64,000 bases of DNA from assembly GCA_024643345.1 (NCBI GenBank), contig JAHENB010000004.1:60381-124380 (forward strand). The letters run 5' to 3'. The DNA comes from Maribacter sp. (GTDB lineage: Bacteria > Bacteroidota > Bacteroidia > Flavobacteriales > Flavobacteriaceae). The position numbers were made by a program, and so were the translations under genes. The notes below the pieces were generated by a model that ran no database searches, was not told the DNA's origin, and was given only the letters and a program-made list of their open reading frames with translations. Position 1 is the first letter of the stretch. Every line of letters starts with the position of its first letter. Shown here one piece after another: positions 41,776-49,424 of this stretch.

Positions 41776-41849
41776 CAAATTAATGGTTGTGCCATAGCTT
41801 TTGAAATGATCTATATCATTTTCGATGCTATACGTTTGTATTAAATTTG
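41776..41849. promoter_or_regulatory. Shared CRP/FNR-type site between the lipoprotein and helical-protein genes
   Basis: TGATCTATATCA (41807-41818), centre 29.5 bp from TAAATTTG on the plus strand (41842-41849, exact) and 29.5 bp from TTAATTTG on the minus strand (41783 to 41776, one mismatch). Start sites are predicted near 41854 (plus) and 41771 (minus). Confidence 0.7.
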
Positions 41850-41891
41850 AACCATCACATTAATAGCAATGTTTAAAGCAAAAACTACACC

Positions 41892-42278
41892 ATGGAAACC
41901 GAGGTCATTTATAATTCAAACCTTCATTTTGAACATGAACAATGGAAAGGGGAACTTTTCTTTTGGAAAGATGAACTTAAATCTTTCAATAACCGCTTGA
42001 GCGAATTGGTCACCCGATGGACGAAGCAGGAGGTCTTGAAGCAGTTGGAGCATTTTCAGAACGAATTTATACTCCATGGCGGGGTCATCGACGATTTGTT
42101 GGAAACCATTGAGAACCATGATACCCGTATCGCGGCCCAGAGCAAATCGGGAATGGAGGTGATGGATACCCAATTGGTCAAGAAACACTTCGAATTCAGG
42201 GATCGTATGGAAACCCAAAGGCTGATCTATGCCGATCTTAAAAAAGAATTCTTTAAGTTCCTTACCAAATACATGTAA
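41892..42278 (+). CDS. Small helical protein of a stress-linked family (paralogue of 45043-45450)
   Basis: A 128-residue all-helical protein of unknown function. The N-terminal HEQWKGELFFWKDELKSFNNRLSEL segment resembles the SREWLETVAFWKDESKFFDMLLK segment of the protein encoded at 45043-45450, and both end in a helix with Phe-Tyr-Met, so the two are likely distant paralogues. No membrane helix or Cys. The gene has an exact-consensus promoter with the palindrome at -41.5. Confidence 0.7.
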   Translation: METEVIYNSNLHFEHEQWKGELFFWKDELKSFNNRLSELVTRWTKQEVLKQLEHFQNEFILHGGVIDDLLETIENHDTRIAAQSKSGMEVMDTQLVKKHFEFRDRMETQRLIYADLKKEFFKFLTKYM

Positions 42279-42499
42279 TCAACCGATTCGAACCCAGTGG
42301 GTTTAAAACTGCTAAATCGGAAGGAACCCTTAAGAAATCAAAGACATAATTCTGACATGTTCAATGGGGTCAATCCGCTGAGGGCCATCGGCTTTGTTTT
42401 ATCGGACTTACTTGGTTTGGTGGTGATTATTTCCATATTCAGTAACAGGTAGCTATGAAATTATTCATACCTTATTTACCGAAACAATAAAGACAGCCA

Positions 42500-43762
42500 T
42501 TGCAAGAGGTAAATGAACTTATAGGGTCTTATATACTAGGCGTGCTTGTTAGTTTGGGCCTTGGTCTTATCTTGGGCCTGGAAAGGGAATTTGACAAGCT
42601 GAAACAAGAACAAAGCGTTGCGGGCATTCGAACCTTCCCCATAGTGACCATTATAGGCTTTTCGATGGGCAGTCTAAAAGAATACTTTTCTCCATGGTTG
42701 GCAATCGTTGGTTTGGGCGCTTTTATTATGATTATGGGAATTTATCAATTGTCCAGGGCGCAAACCGAAGGTTCTAAAGGCCTGACGACCAAATTGGCAT
42801 TGATAGCCACTTTTGTACTTGGCCTGATGGTCTCCGCCGAACACTATAGGGATGCGGTCGCCACCGCGGTCATTATTGTAACCTTACTTTCCCTTAAAGC
42901 CAGTTTTCGATCGGTGATCAGCAATATCACTTCAGAAGAACTTTTTGCATTTATAAAGTTTTCCATCATTGCATTGCTCATATTGCCATTTTTGCCCAAC
43001 AGCGATTATGGACCCGAGAAGTTGCTGAACCCTTTTGAAATCGGTTCGATCATCGTCATTGTATCTTTATTGAATTTTATCGGTTATTTTTTGGTAAAGT
43101 TCGTCGGGGCAAAACGGGGCATTTTATTTACGGCGGTTTTGGGCGGTCTTATTTCAAGTACCGCGGTGAGTTGGAGTTATGCCACGAGAAGTAAGGAATC
43201 TCCGGAGCTCTCTTCCAAATATGCAGCGGGCATCAGTATCGCCTCAGCCATCATGTTTCCGAGATTGGTGCTTTTGGCCTATATTTTTAACGCCAAAATT
43301 TTATGGTACCTAGCATTGCCCTTTGCTATTTTAGGTTTGATCTGTTTGATCGTTGCCTTGACACTGATCAAAAAAGACAGTAGCAAAATGAATACCGAAA
43401 TAAAGCTGGGAAACCCCCTTAATATTTTGAATGCCATCGGATTTGGAGTCCTCTTTGTGGTGATTTCCTATGCCGTTTTTTATGCCAATCGCTTCTTTGG
43501 CGAAAGTGGCCTCTATTATTCTGCGTTGATTGCGGGATTGGCCGATACCGATGCCATCACGATCAGTATGGCAAAATTCTCCTTGGAAGGTGAAAAGCTT
43601 CGGCTTGCAGCCAACGTAATTCTGGCCGCCACTTTGAGCAATATGCTGGTGAAACTCGCCATCACCTTTTTTAAAGGTTCCAGGATGACCGGAAAACTGG
43701 TTGGATTATGCTATGGGAGCGTTGTTCTTCTCGGGGTTGTTTATATTTTAATCACGGGATGA
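42500..43762 (+). CDS. MgtC/DUF4010-family membrane protein
   Basis: A 420-residue polytopic protein. The N-terminal MgtC/SapB-type part contains GLGLILGLEREFDK and GIRTFPIVTIIG; the rest is a DUF4010 domain with many helices and GGLISSTAVSWSYATRSK and ADTDAITISMAKFS. The substrate, if it transports one, is unknown. The frame has no ATG near its beginning; the in-frame stop at 42488 leaves TTG at 42500 as the only start candidate, which gives MQEVNELIGSY. Confidence 0.88.
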   Translation: MQEVNELIGSYILGVLVSLGLGLILGLEREFDKLKQEQSVAGIRTFPIVTIIGFSMGSLKEYFSPWLAIVGLGAFIMIMGIYQLSRAQTEGSKGLTTKLALIATFVLGLMVSAEHYRDAVATAVIIVTLLSLKASFRSVISNITSEELFAFIKFSIIALLILPFLPNSDYGPEKLLNPFEIGSIIVIVSLLNFIGYFLVKFVGAKRGILFTAVLGGLISSTAVSWSYATRSKESPELSSKYAAGISIASAIMFPRLVLLAYIFNAKILWYLALPFAILGLICLIVALTLIKKDSSKMNTEIKLGNPLNILNAIGFGVLFVVISYAVFYANRFFGESGLYYSALIAGLADTDAITISMAKFSLEGEKLRLAANVILAATLSNMLVKLAITFFKGSRMTGKLVGLCYGSVVLLGVVYILITG

Positions 43763-43825
43763 CCAAGCGATTATTTTCAAAATCATAGCGATCCCTTATC
43801 TTTATTCTATGCAAAATAGCAAGCG

Positions 43826-44590
43826 ATGCGACTGATATCATGGAACGTGAACGGCATTAGGGCCGCCGCGAAAAAAGATTTTTTTGATGCGATCAAAACA
43901 TTGGACCCCGACATCCTTTGTCTACAGGAAACCAAAGCACAGGTCGCCGAGGCGGAAGAGGCCCTTTCCCCGTTGAATTTTTACACCATACAATGCAATT
44001 CGGCCGATAAAAAGGGATATTCGGGAACCGCTTTGTTAAGTAAAAACAAGCCCATGAACATCACCGAAGATATGGGCATCGCCGCCCATGACTCGGAAGG
44101 CAGGGTACAGTGTGCCGAATACCCCAGTTTCTATTTGGTCAACGTGTATGTGCCCAATTCGGGACAACAATTGGACCGATTGGATTACCGCAAGCAATGG
44201 GATTCCGATTTTTTGAAGTATTTGAAAAATCTGGAGAAATCCAAGCCGGTAATCGTATGCGGAGATTTTAACGTGGCCCATAGGCCCATCGATCTAAAAA
44301 ACGACAAGGCGAATTACGATAAAACGGCAGGGTACACCCAAATCGAAATCGATGGGATGGACAACTTCCTCGATGCGGGATTCATCGATACCTTTCGATA
44401 TTTTCACCCCCAAGAAATCGCCTATACTTACTGGAGCTATCGGTTCAAGGCAAGGGAACGCAATACGGGATGGCGCATCGACTATTTTTTGGTCAGTAAA
44501 ATTTTAATCGAGAAGTTAAAATCGGTGCGCATATATGCCGATATCCTTGGGTCTGACCATTGTCCGATCGGGCTGGAAATCGAAGGCTAA
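43826..44590 (+). CDS. xth: Exodeoxyribonuclease III
   Basis: A 254-residue exonuclease III family enzyme (AP endonuclease). The catalytic residues are recognisable: WNVNGIRAA (Asn7), LCLQETKA (Glu), VNVYVPNSG, CGDFNVAH (Asp-Asn), and the final SDHCPIGLE with the catalytic His. It repairs abasic sites and 3' ends in base-excision repair. A TATCTTTA box at 43797 could be its promoter. No palindromic site belongs to it, so it is probably constitutive. Confidence 0.95.
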   Translation: MRLISWNVNGIRAAAKKDFFDAIKTLDPDILCLQETKAQVAEAEEALSPLNFYTIQCNSADKKGYSGTALLSKNKPMNITEDMGIAAHDSEGRVQCAEYPSFYLVNVYVPNSGQQLDRLDYRKQWDSDFLKYLKNLEKSKPVIVCGDFNVAHRPIDLKNDKANYDKTAGYTQIEIDGMDNFLDAGFIDTFRYFHPQEIAYTYWSYRFKARERNTGWRIDYFLVSKILIEKLKSVRIYADILGSDHCPIGLEIEG

Positions 44591-44610
44591 AGCCATTTGA
44601 AATAGGAAGT

Positions 44611-44967
44611 TTAATTTACTTTGTAAAACCATTGCAAAACACTTATCTGCCATCGGCCCACGGCGGTTGATCGTGCATCGGCGTTCATGAGTACGAGGCC
44701 ATACCCCAATTGTGAAAGCTTACAGTCGCGAATGATTTCCCGATCCATACTACTGAAAACCGGCATGAAATGCTGGCGAACATCGAGACCCGAAGATTTT
44801 CCAACCCTAATGGCCCTAACCACGGCATCGTTGATCTGTCCGGGCGACAAACCCTGATCCAGAAGATCGCTGGCCAAATGTTTCATGTGAAGACTATAAT
44901 AGAAATCCATGAAATGGGCAATACTGCCCGAAGGTCTTATTTCCTTGGTAAATATTGAAATTTCCAT
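44611..44967 (-). CDS. Small protein, unrecognised, end of the sigma-like operon
   Basis: A 118-residue protein with no domain I can name. It has a helical middle (MKHLASDLLDQGLSPGQINDAVVRAIRVGKSSGLD) with QHFMPVFSSMDREIIRDCKLSQLGYGLVLMNAD after it. The sequence is not exported. It is 76 bp downstream of the helical-protein gene on the same strand, so it may be transcribed with it and the sigma-like gene. Confidence 0.65.
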   Translation of the reverse strand: MEISIFTKEIRPSGSIAHFMDFYYSLHMKHLASDLLDQGLSPGQINDAVVRAIRVGKSSGLDVRQHFMPVFSSMDREIIRDCKLSQLGYGLVLMNADARSTAVGRWQISVLQWFYKVN

Positions 44968-45042
44968 TCCCTTGGTTTTAGTGGGTAGTTCTGTGACTTG
45001 CAGCTATGTTCGAACTGGTTATCGGATCAATTGGTCCTTCAT

Positions 45043-45450
45043 TCACATCTTCTTGACATACCCGAATACCATTTTTTTAAACTCCCGTATATCGTTTTCA
45101 AAAATTGCGAGCCTTTCCCCCAATTGTAGGTGCCTTTCACGGTAGTCCCCATCCGCAAGACCCTTTTCGCCTTTGATCAATCGGGACAACATTTTTTCGT
45201 GTTCTATGATGTCATTCATTAGATAATCGTAAAGACTCCTGTGGATCTTGTCGAGGTTTTGGAGCATCTTCCCATACTCGGGTAGACCCTTTTCCGACTT
45301 TTCCTTATGCTTTAATAGCATATCGAAGAATTTTGACTCATCTTTCCAAAAGGCAACGGTTTCAAGCCATTCCCGACTTTCCTGATGCAGGACATTCAAA
45401 CCCGCTCCCAATAAAAATTCAGTTTTGGGACTCGTTTTTATCGTATTCAT
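45043..45450 (-). CDS. Small helical protein, paralogue of the 41892 gene
   Basis: A 135-residue all-helical protein. The segment EWLETVAFWKDESKFFDMLLKHKEKSEKG resembles the N-terminal part of the protein at 41892-42278; LQNLDKIHRSLYDYLMNDIIEHEKMLSRLIKGEKG is a long amphipathic helix. The function is unknown. It is 19 bp downstream of the sigma-like gene, so the two are probably cotranscribed; a pairing of partner and regulator can be suspected but not shown. Confidence 0.7.
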   Translation of the reverse strand: MNTIKTSPKTEFLLGAGLNVLHQESREWLETVAFWKDESKFFDMLLKHKEKSEKGLPEYGKMLQNLDKIHRSLYDYLMNDIIEHEKMLSRLIKGEKGLADGDYRERHLQLGERLAIFENDIREFKKMVFGYVKKM

Positions 45451-45469
45451 CTTGTCCGGTTTTAAAAAC

Positions 45470-46243
45470 TTATTTTTCTTTTAGATACTGATTGTATAAG
45501 CTCGATTCCATAGATTTTCTTGCGGTTTCCAGAAGTTGTTCCACTTCTTTATGGTTTCGGTTCATGATTTGGGCGATGTCCATGGGATCGAACAGATGTT
45601 CGCTAAAGAGTTCAAAGGCGGTCTGCACGGCCAATGGTAAATGGTGCAACACCATTTCGGCATGTTTTTCGATTCTTTCACGACCCAGATCTTGATCTAA
45701 TTTGGCCATCAGGTCTTTTTTACTGTCTTCAAGGAAAACATTTTTCAAGAGGTAGTGGTGCTTTCGATAAGAAATATCGTCAAGTTCGTCCATCATCACG
45801 AGGTCCCCATCGCCTTCTGCACTATATTTTTCGGTCATTGCGTCCCATTCCGCCTTGGAATAGTTATCGATGTTCTCAAAAAAAAGGGCATCGAAGGTTT
45901 CTTCATCAATACTATCCTTTAAAAGTTCGTCCGCTTTTTTGAAAAGCCAAGGACGCAGTTCCTTATCGCTTTTGATTTCCTCCCAGTGATCATAGATGTC
46001 TATATAGAGCTGGTCAACAAAATCATCGACCCTATATTTTCCTTTGGGCAGGGCTTCCCTGGTCAAAGCGGTTCGTAATCTCTTATCTATATATCTTCCC
46101 AACTCCGGTAATACTTTCATCAAACGCCTGTTGAAGGAAGATTGATCCCTTTCTTTTCTAAATTTCTTCAAATCGTTGTAGGCACGCTCAATCAAGATGT
46201 GAATTTTTTCCTGCGCTTCATAAATATGTTGTGTGCTATCCAT
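45470..46243 (-). CDS. Sigma-70-like protein with degenerate region 2 and region 4
   Basis: A 257-residue protein resembling an extracytoplasmic-function-type sigma factor. A region-2-like segment occurs near residues 62-100 (YRVDDFVDQLYIDIYDHW), and a region-4-like helix-turn-helix at about residues 205-250 (LPLAVQTAFELFSEHLFDPMDIAQIMNRNHKEVEQLLETARK, given as region 45490-45630). The spacer between them is long (100 residues) and acidic. It could be a sigma factor or an anti-sigma-type decoy; I am moderately sure of the homology only. Confidence 0.6.
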   Translation of the reverse strand: MDSTQHIYEAQEKIHILIERAYNDLKKFRKERDQSSFNRRLMKVLPELGRYIDKRLRTALTREALPKGKYRVDDFVDQLYIDIYDHWEEIKSDKELRPWLFKKADELLKDSIDEETFDALFFENIDNYSKAEWDAMTEKYSAEGDGDLVMMDELDDISYRKHHYLLKNVFLEDSKKDLMAKLDQDLGRERIEKHAEMVLHHLPLAVQTAFELFSEHLFDPMDIAQIMNRNHKEVEQLLETARKSMESSLYNQYLKEK

Positions 46244-46303
46244 GTTATTAGGTCTTAAATAGTTTGTTACGGTAAAATTGCAACCTTATACGATGGTTTA
46301 AAA

Positions 46304-46315
46304 TGATTTGGATCA
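46304..46315 (-). promoter_or_regulatory. Palindrome upstream of the sigma-like operon
   Basis: TGATTTGGATCA (46304-46315) lies 61 bp upstream of the sigma-like gene. No good -7 box occurs at the regular distance on the minus strand, so class II activation is not supported. Confidence 0.35.
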
Positions 46316-46370
46316 GTGCGTGTGTTTTTATGGATTCCCTTCCAATGGTAATGACCATTTTTCCGGATGC

Positions 46371-46413
46371 TGATGTACATCATTTTGTAAGCTTCGGCAC
46401 ATCGGTACTTTTG
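46371..46413 (+). promoter_or_regulatory. CRP/FNR-type site and promoter of the erythromycin-esterase-like gene
   Basis: The perfect palindrome TGATGTACATCA (46371-46382) is centred 29.5 bp from TACTTTTG (46406-46413), an exact -7 consensus. Predicted start of transcription is near 46418, which rules out the ATGs upstream in the frame. Confidence 0.75.
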
Positions 46414-46464
46414 GTGAACGGCAGGTTCGGAACCGCGAACGGTCGTACACAAAGCCACGGAACA

Positions 46465-47775
46465 ATGCAAGCACAATTGAAAAAAATAAAGGCATTAAAT
46501 CAAGTAAGTAAGGAATTAAAAAATGCCGCCGACCTGGATCCCTTGATCGAAAAACTATCCGGATCACGAGTGGTGCTTTTGGGAGAGGCTTCGCATGGTA
46601 CCCATGAATACTATACCTGGCGTACGGCAATAACAAAAAGGCTTATTCAAGAACATGGCTTTAACTTTATTGCAGTGGAGGGCGACTGGCCCGATTTTTA
46701 TCGCGTAAACCGATACGTAAAGCACTATTCCAATAGCGATTCGAGCTCGGTTGAGGTGCTAAAGCAATTCAATCGATGGCCTACCTGGATGTGGGCCAAT
46801 TGGGAAATGGAAGCCTTGATCAATTGGCTCTATCGGCATAATGGAGCACTTGGGGCCAATGAAAGGGTTGGCACCTACGGTCTGGACGTGTACAGCCTTT
46901 GGGAATCTATGGAGGCCATTGTCGACTATTTGAAGACCCATGATCCCTCGCTCATGCCCGCGGCAAAAAGGGCATTGGGATGCTTTGAGCCCTTCGGGGA
47001 TGAAAAGGGAATGGCCTATGCCCGGTCTTTACAGCGGTATTTGCCCACTACATGTGAGAATGAAGTGGTACATCTGTTGAAGGAAATTAAACGGCATGCC
47101 GATCATTACAATACCGATCTGGAGGCTTCCCTGAACATTGAACAAAATGCCCATATCGCCAAAAATGCAGAGCAATATTACCGATCCATGGTACACGTGA
47201 ACCAAAGTTCATGGAATTTAAGGGACCATCACATGATGGACACCCTGAAACGCCTTTTATATTTTCATGGTCCCGATGCCAAGGCCATTGTCTGGGCGCA
47301 CAACACCCATGTGGGCGATGCCCGGGCAACCGATATGGCCCTGGAGGGCAGTATCAATGTGGGCCAACTGGTACGGGAACAGCTTCCGGATCTTCGCCCT
47401 CAAATAGTGGGCTTTGGATCGTACCAGGGCATGGTGGTCGCCGGTGCGGAATGGGGCGCGCCCATGCGGCAGATGAAGGTGCCCGAAGCGATGCCCGGAT
47501 CTTGGGAACATTTGATGCACCAAACGGGAAAAGGAGATCAACTGTTATTTATGGATCGAATAAAGGACAATCCATTTTTTGAGTTGCCCATTGGGCATCG
47601 GGCCATCGGGGTGGTTTACCATCCCCAACATGAAAGGAGGGGCAATTATGTGCCCTCCGTGATGGCTGAAAGATATGATGCGTTCATCCATATCGATCGT
47701 TCTGAAGGGGTACATGCCATGAAGGTCTATTTAGACCGAACGCAACTTCCTGAAACCTATCCATGGGCCTTTTGA
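46465..47775 (+). CDS. Erythromycin-esterase-like protein
   Basis: A 436-residue protein of the EreA/EreB-like (ere) superfamily, starting MQAQLKKIKALN at 46465. The family motifs are VVLLGEASHGTHEYYTWRTAITKRL with the catalytic His, FNFIAVEGDWPD, VYGLDVYS-like TYGLDVYSLW, and the metal/His region VWAHNTHVGDARATDM. Many members do not act on macrolides; in mycobacteria such a domain occurs with a phosphoribosyltransferase in a dormancy cluster. Substrate unknown. The long frame from 46303 is explained by its overlap with two operators. Confidence 0.88.
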   Translation: MQAQLKKIKALNQVSKELKNAADLDPLIEKLSGSRVVLLGEASHGTHEYYTWRTAITKRLIQEHGFNFIAVEGDWPDFYRVNRYVKHYSNSDSSSVEVLKQFNRWPTWMWANWEMEALINWLYRHNGALGANERVGTYGLDVYSLWESMEAIVDYLKTHDPSLMPAAKRALGCFEPFGDEKGMAYARSLQRYLPTTCENEVVHLLKEIKRHADHYNTDLEASLNIEQNAHIAKNAEQYYRSMVHVNQSSWNLRDHHMMDTLKRLLYFHGPDAKAIVWAHNTHVGDARATDMALEGSINVGQLVREQLPDLRPQIVGFGSYQGMVVAGAEWGAPMRQMKVPEAMPGSWEHLMHQTGKGDQLLFMDRIKDNPFFELPIGHRAIGVVYHPQHERRGNYVPSVMAERYDAFIHIDRSEGVHAMKVYLDRTQLPETYPWAF

Positions 47776-47800
47776 TCTGAGGTCGATCTTGGCCGACGCC

Positions 47801-48331
47801 TTAGCCGGTCTGCTCCAATTGATCGAACTGGCCTGCCAAACGATCTATATCGGATCGAAAGCCCCTTACGACCAAAAGGAAGTCCCCTTTGTTGAGTTTT
47901 TTGATATGGTCTAGGACCGCTTCTTCTCCAATTCCGAGGCCCCTCAAAATTCCGTAGGGGCCGGAAGACATTGCCCCCAGTGTTTTTCCATCTATCAAAT
48001 GCGTAAAAATAGCGGTCATGCTACCTGCAACAAACAGTGTACCGATTTCCGGATTGCAAAACCAACCGAAATCGGATTGTTTTCCTAAAATGCCCTGGCA
48101 GTATTTCTTTAATGCCTTTTTAGCGCCAAGTACTCTGCGTTCACCGTTGAGGCATTCATTTCCCACTTTACCCAAAACCGAAATCTGGAGGTTGTCGTTC
48201 GGCGTTTTTTGGGCAATTTCAAGGGCACGTTCCAATACCCACAAGGCATCGAAAGCTCTCACAATAAATTGCTGCCTTTTAATATTTCCAATTTTAGAGT
48301 TCATGAACGTATCGGAGTTTTCCAATAACAT
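47801..48331 (-). CDS. Soluble protein with Gly-rich core, unrecognised
   Basis: A 176-residue protein without a signal peptide. The N-terminus is helical (QQFIVRAFDALWVLERALEIAQ); the middle contains a hydrophobic GTLFVAGSMTAIF and GAMSSGPYGILRGLGIGEEA stretch that resembles glycine-zipper sequences. Its end has LVVRGFRSDIDRLAGQFDQLEQ, a helix that could bind a partner. A start at 48304 (MNSKIGN) is also possible. It is transcribed from the left half of the shared palindrome at 48390. Confidence 0.6.
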   Translation of the reverse strand: MLLENSDTFMNSKIGNIKRQQFIVRAFDALWVLERALEIAQKTPNDNLQISVLGKVGNECLNGERRVLGAKKALKKYCQGILGKQSDFGWFCNPEIGTLFVAGSMTAIFTHLIDGKTLGAMSSGPYGILRGLGIGEEAVLDHIKKLNKGDFLLVVRGFRSDIDRLAGQFDQLEQTG

Positions 48332-48358
48332 TTAAACAACATCACCGTACAACGGGAC

Positions 48359-48432
48359 CTAAGGTAATCAGGAACCGAAAAAAGAGATATGACCTAAATC
48401 ATATTAATTGATGGGCCAACAGTTTATTTTTG
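48359..48432. promoter_or_regulatory. Shared CRP/FNR-type site between the 47801 gene and the YtxH operon
   Basis: TGACCTAAATCA (48390-48401), centre 29.5 bp from TATTTTTG (48425-48432, plus strand, exact) and 29.5 bp from TACCTTAG (48366 to 48359, minus strand). Start sites near 48437 and 48354. Confidence 0.7.
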
Positions 48433-48477
48433 TTGTCGAGTTAAATCCATTCAATAAAAAATTTAAAATTTAAGATC

Positions 48478-48807
48478 ATGACAGACAATAGTGGAAACGT
48501 ATTATTGGCTTTACTAACAGGTGCGGCCATAGGAGCTGGAATCGGAATTTTATATGCCCCGGATAAAGGATCGGAGACCCGTGACAGGATAAAGCACAAA
48601 GCGATGGATGCGAAGCACGACCTTACCGATCGCATTTCCCATGCAAAGGACGAATTGACCAAGACCGCAAGGGAAAAAAAGGATGAGTTTGAGCAAAAAC
48701 TAGAGGACACCATTTCCCAGATGAGCTATAAGGCCGACGATATCATCGCGACCTTAGAGCACAAATTGGAAGAACTCAAAAAAAAGAATGCCCAATTCCA
48801 GAAATAA
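48478..48807 (+). CDS. YtxH-domain protein
   Basis: A 109-residue YtxH-like protein: an N-terminal Gly-zipper helix (ALLTGAAIGAGIGILYAPDKGSETRDRI) followed by an amphipathic Lys/Asp/Glu-rich helical tail of about 70 residues. Members associate with membranes and occur in general stress regulons. The gene is the first of a three-gene operon with membrane-linked partners. The leader is about 41 nt from the predicted start site. Confidence 0.87.
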   Translation: MTDNSGNVLLALLTGAAIGAGIGILYAPDKGSETRDRIKHKAMDAKHDLTDRISHAKDELTKTAREKKDEFEQKLEDTISQMSYKADDIIATLEHKLEELKKKNAQFQK

Positions 48808-48813
48808 CGGCAC

Positions 48814-49164
48814 ATGGCTTTTGAAGAATTAAAAATGGACCTCAAGGAGGCAGATGCCGATTTGAGGTCCTATTTGGAACACAGTGAAGAGTATCTGAAG
48901 CTCAAAGTATTCAAGATGTTCATGGTTTCCGTTACCTCTGCCGCACAGGCTTTGCTTATCGGCGCCTTAGCGTTGTTGGCACTGTTTCTGCTTTCCTTTG
49001 CGGCATCCTATGCCCTTGGAGGTTTGTGGAACAACAATTTCCTGGGCTTTTTGGCCATTGGTCTTTTATATATGGTTCTGGCCATTGCGTGTTATCTATT
49101 TCGGGAGAAATTGAATTCGCCCATCATTAGAAGATTTTCCAAACATTATTTCGACACTCTATGA
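48814..49164 (+). CDS. Holin-like (phage_holin_3_6-type) membrane protein
   Basis: A 116-residue protein: acidic helix at the N-terminus (DLKEADADLRSYLEHSEEYLKLK), then two membrane helices (about residues 43-67 and 74-96) and a basic C-terminus. The layout is that of the phage_holin_3_6 superfamily, small membrane proteins that accompany YtxH and DUF883-type proteins in stress operons. It starts seven bases after the YtxH gene and overlaps the next gene by four bases. Confidence 0.75.
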   Translation: MAFEELKMDLKEADADLRSYLEHSEEYLKLKVFKMFMVSVTSAAQALLIGALALLALFLLSFAASYALGGLWNNNFLGFLAIGLLYMVLAIACYLFREKLNSPIIRRFSKHYFDTL

Positions 49165-49424
49165 CCTACCCCTATAACTCGTTCAAGGAAATCGATGAAC
49201 GTCTAAGGATATTGGCCCTGCAAAGGGCAATTAGCAAGGAAAGTCTTAAGCTGAAACTGTACGCTGCGAAAAGGGAAATATACCCCTCGCACCTTTTAGG
49301 GGGGCTTGGTGGTTCACTCCAAAAATTGGCGCTTACCTGGGTGCTCAAAAAAATGGTTTCCAAGTTTCGCAAGCCCAAGCAAAAAGATATTTCGGGACAA
49401 CCCATTGCCGATCAACTGAATTGA
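49161..49424 (+). CDS. DUF6327-like small basic protein
   Basis: An 87-residue protein with the layout FKEIDERLRILALQRAISKESLKLKLYAAKREIYPSHLLGGLGGSLQKLALTWVLKKMVSKF (given as the region 49185-49370), the N-terminal Phe-x-Glu-Ile-Asp...Leu-x-Ile-Leu and a Gly-Gly turn being recognisable in small proteins adjacent to YtxH and holin-like genes of Bacteroidota. Function unknown. The four-base overlap with the holin-like gene shows coupling. It is convergent with the REC-CRP gene, overlapping its end by 13 bases. Confidence 0.75.
   Translation: MTYPYNSFKEIDERLRILALQRAISKESLKLKLYAAKREIYPSHLLGGLGGSLQKLALTWVLKKMVSKFRKPKQKDISGQPIADQLN

Noticed and set aside
42333..42345. TGACATGTTCA before the DUF4010 gene
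   Set aside because: Spacing of five bases between halves and no matching -7 box.
46303..46464. Upstream start of the erythromycin-esterase-like gene at 46303
   Set aside because: It contains two operators and the -7 box of its own promoter, and the extra 54 residues are not family-like.
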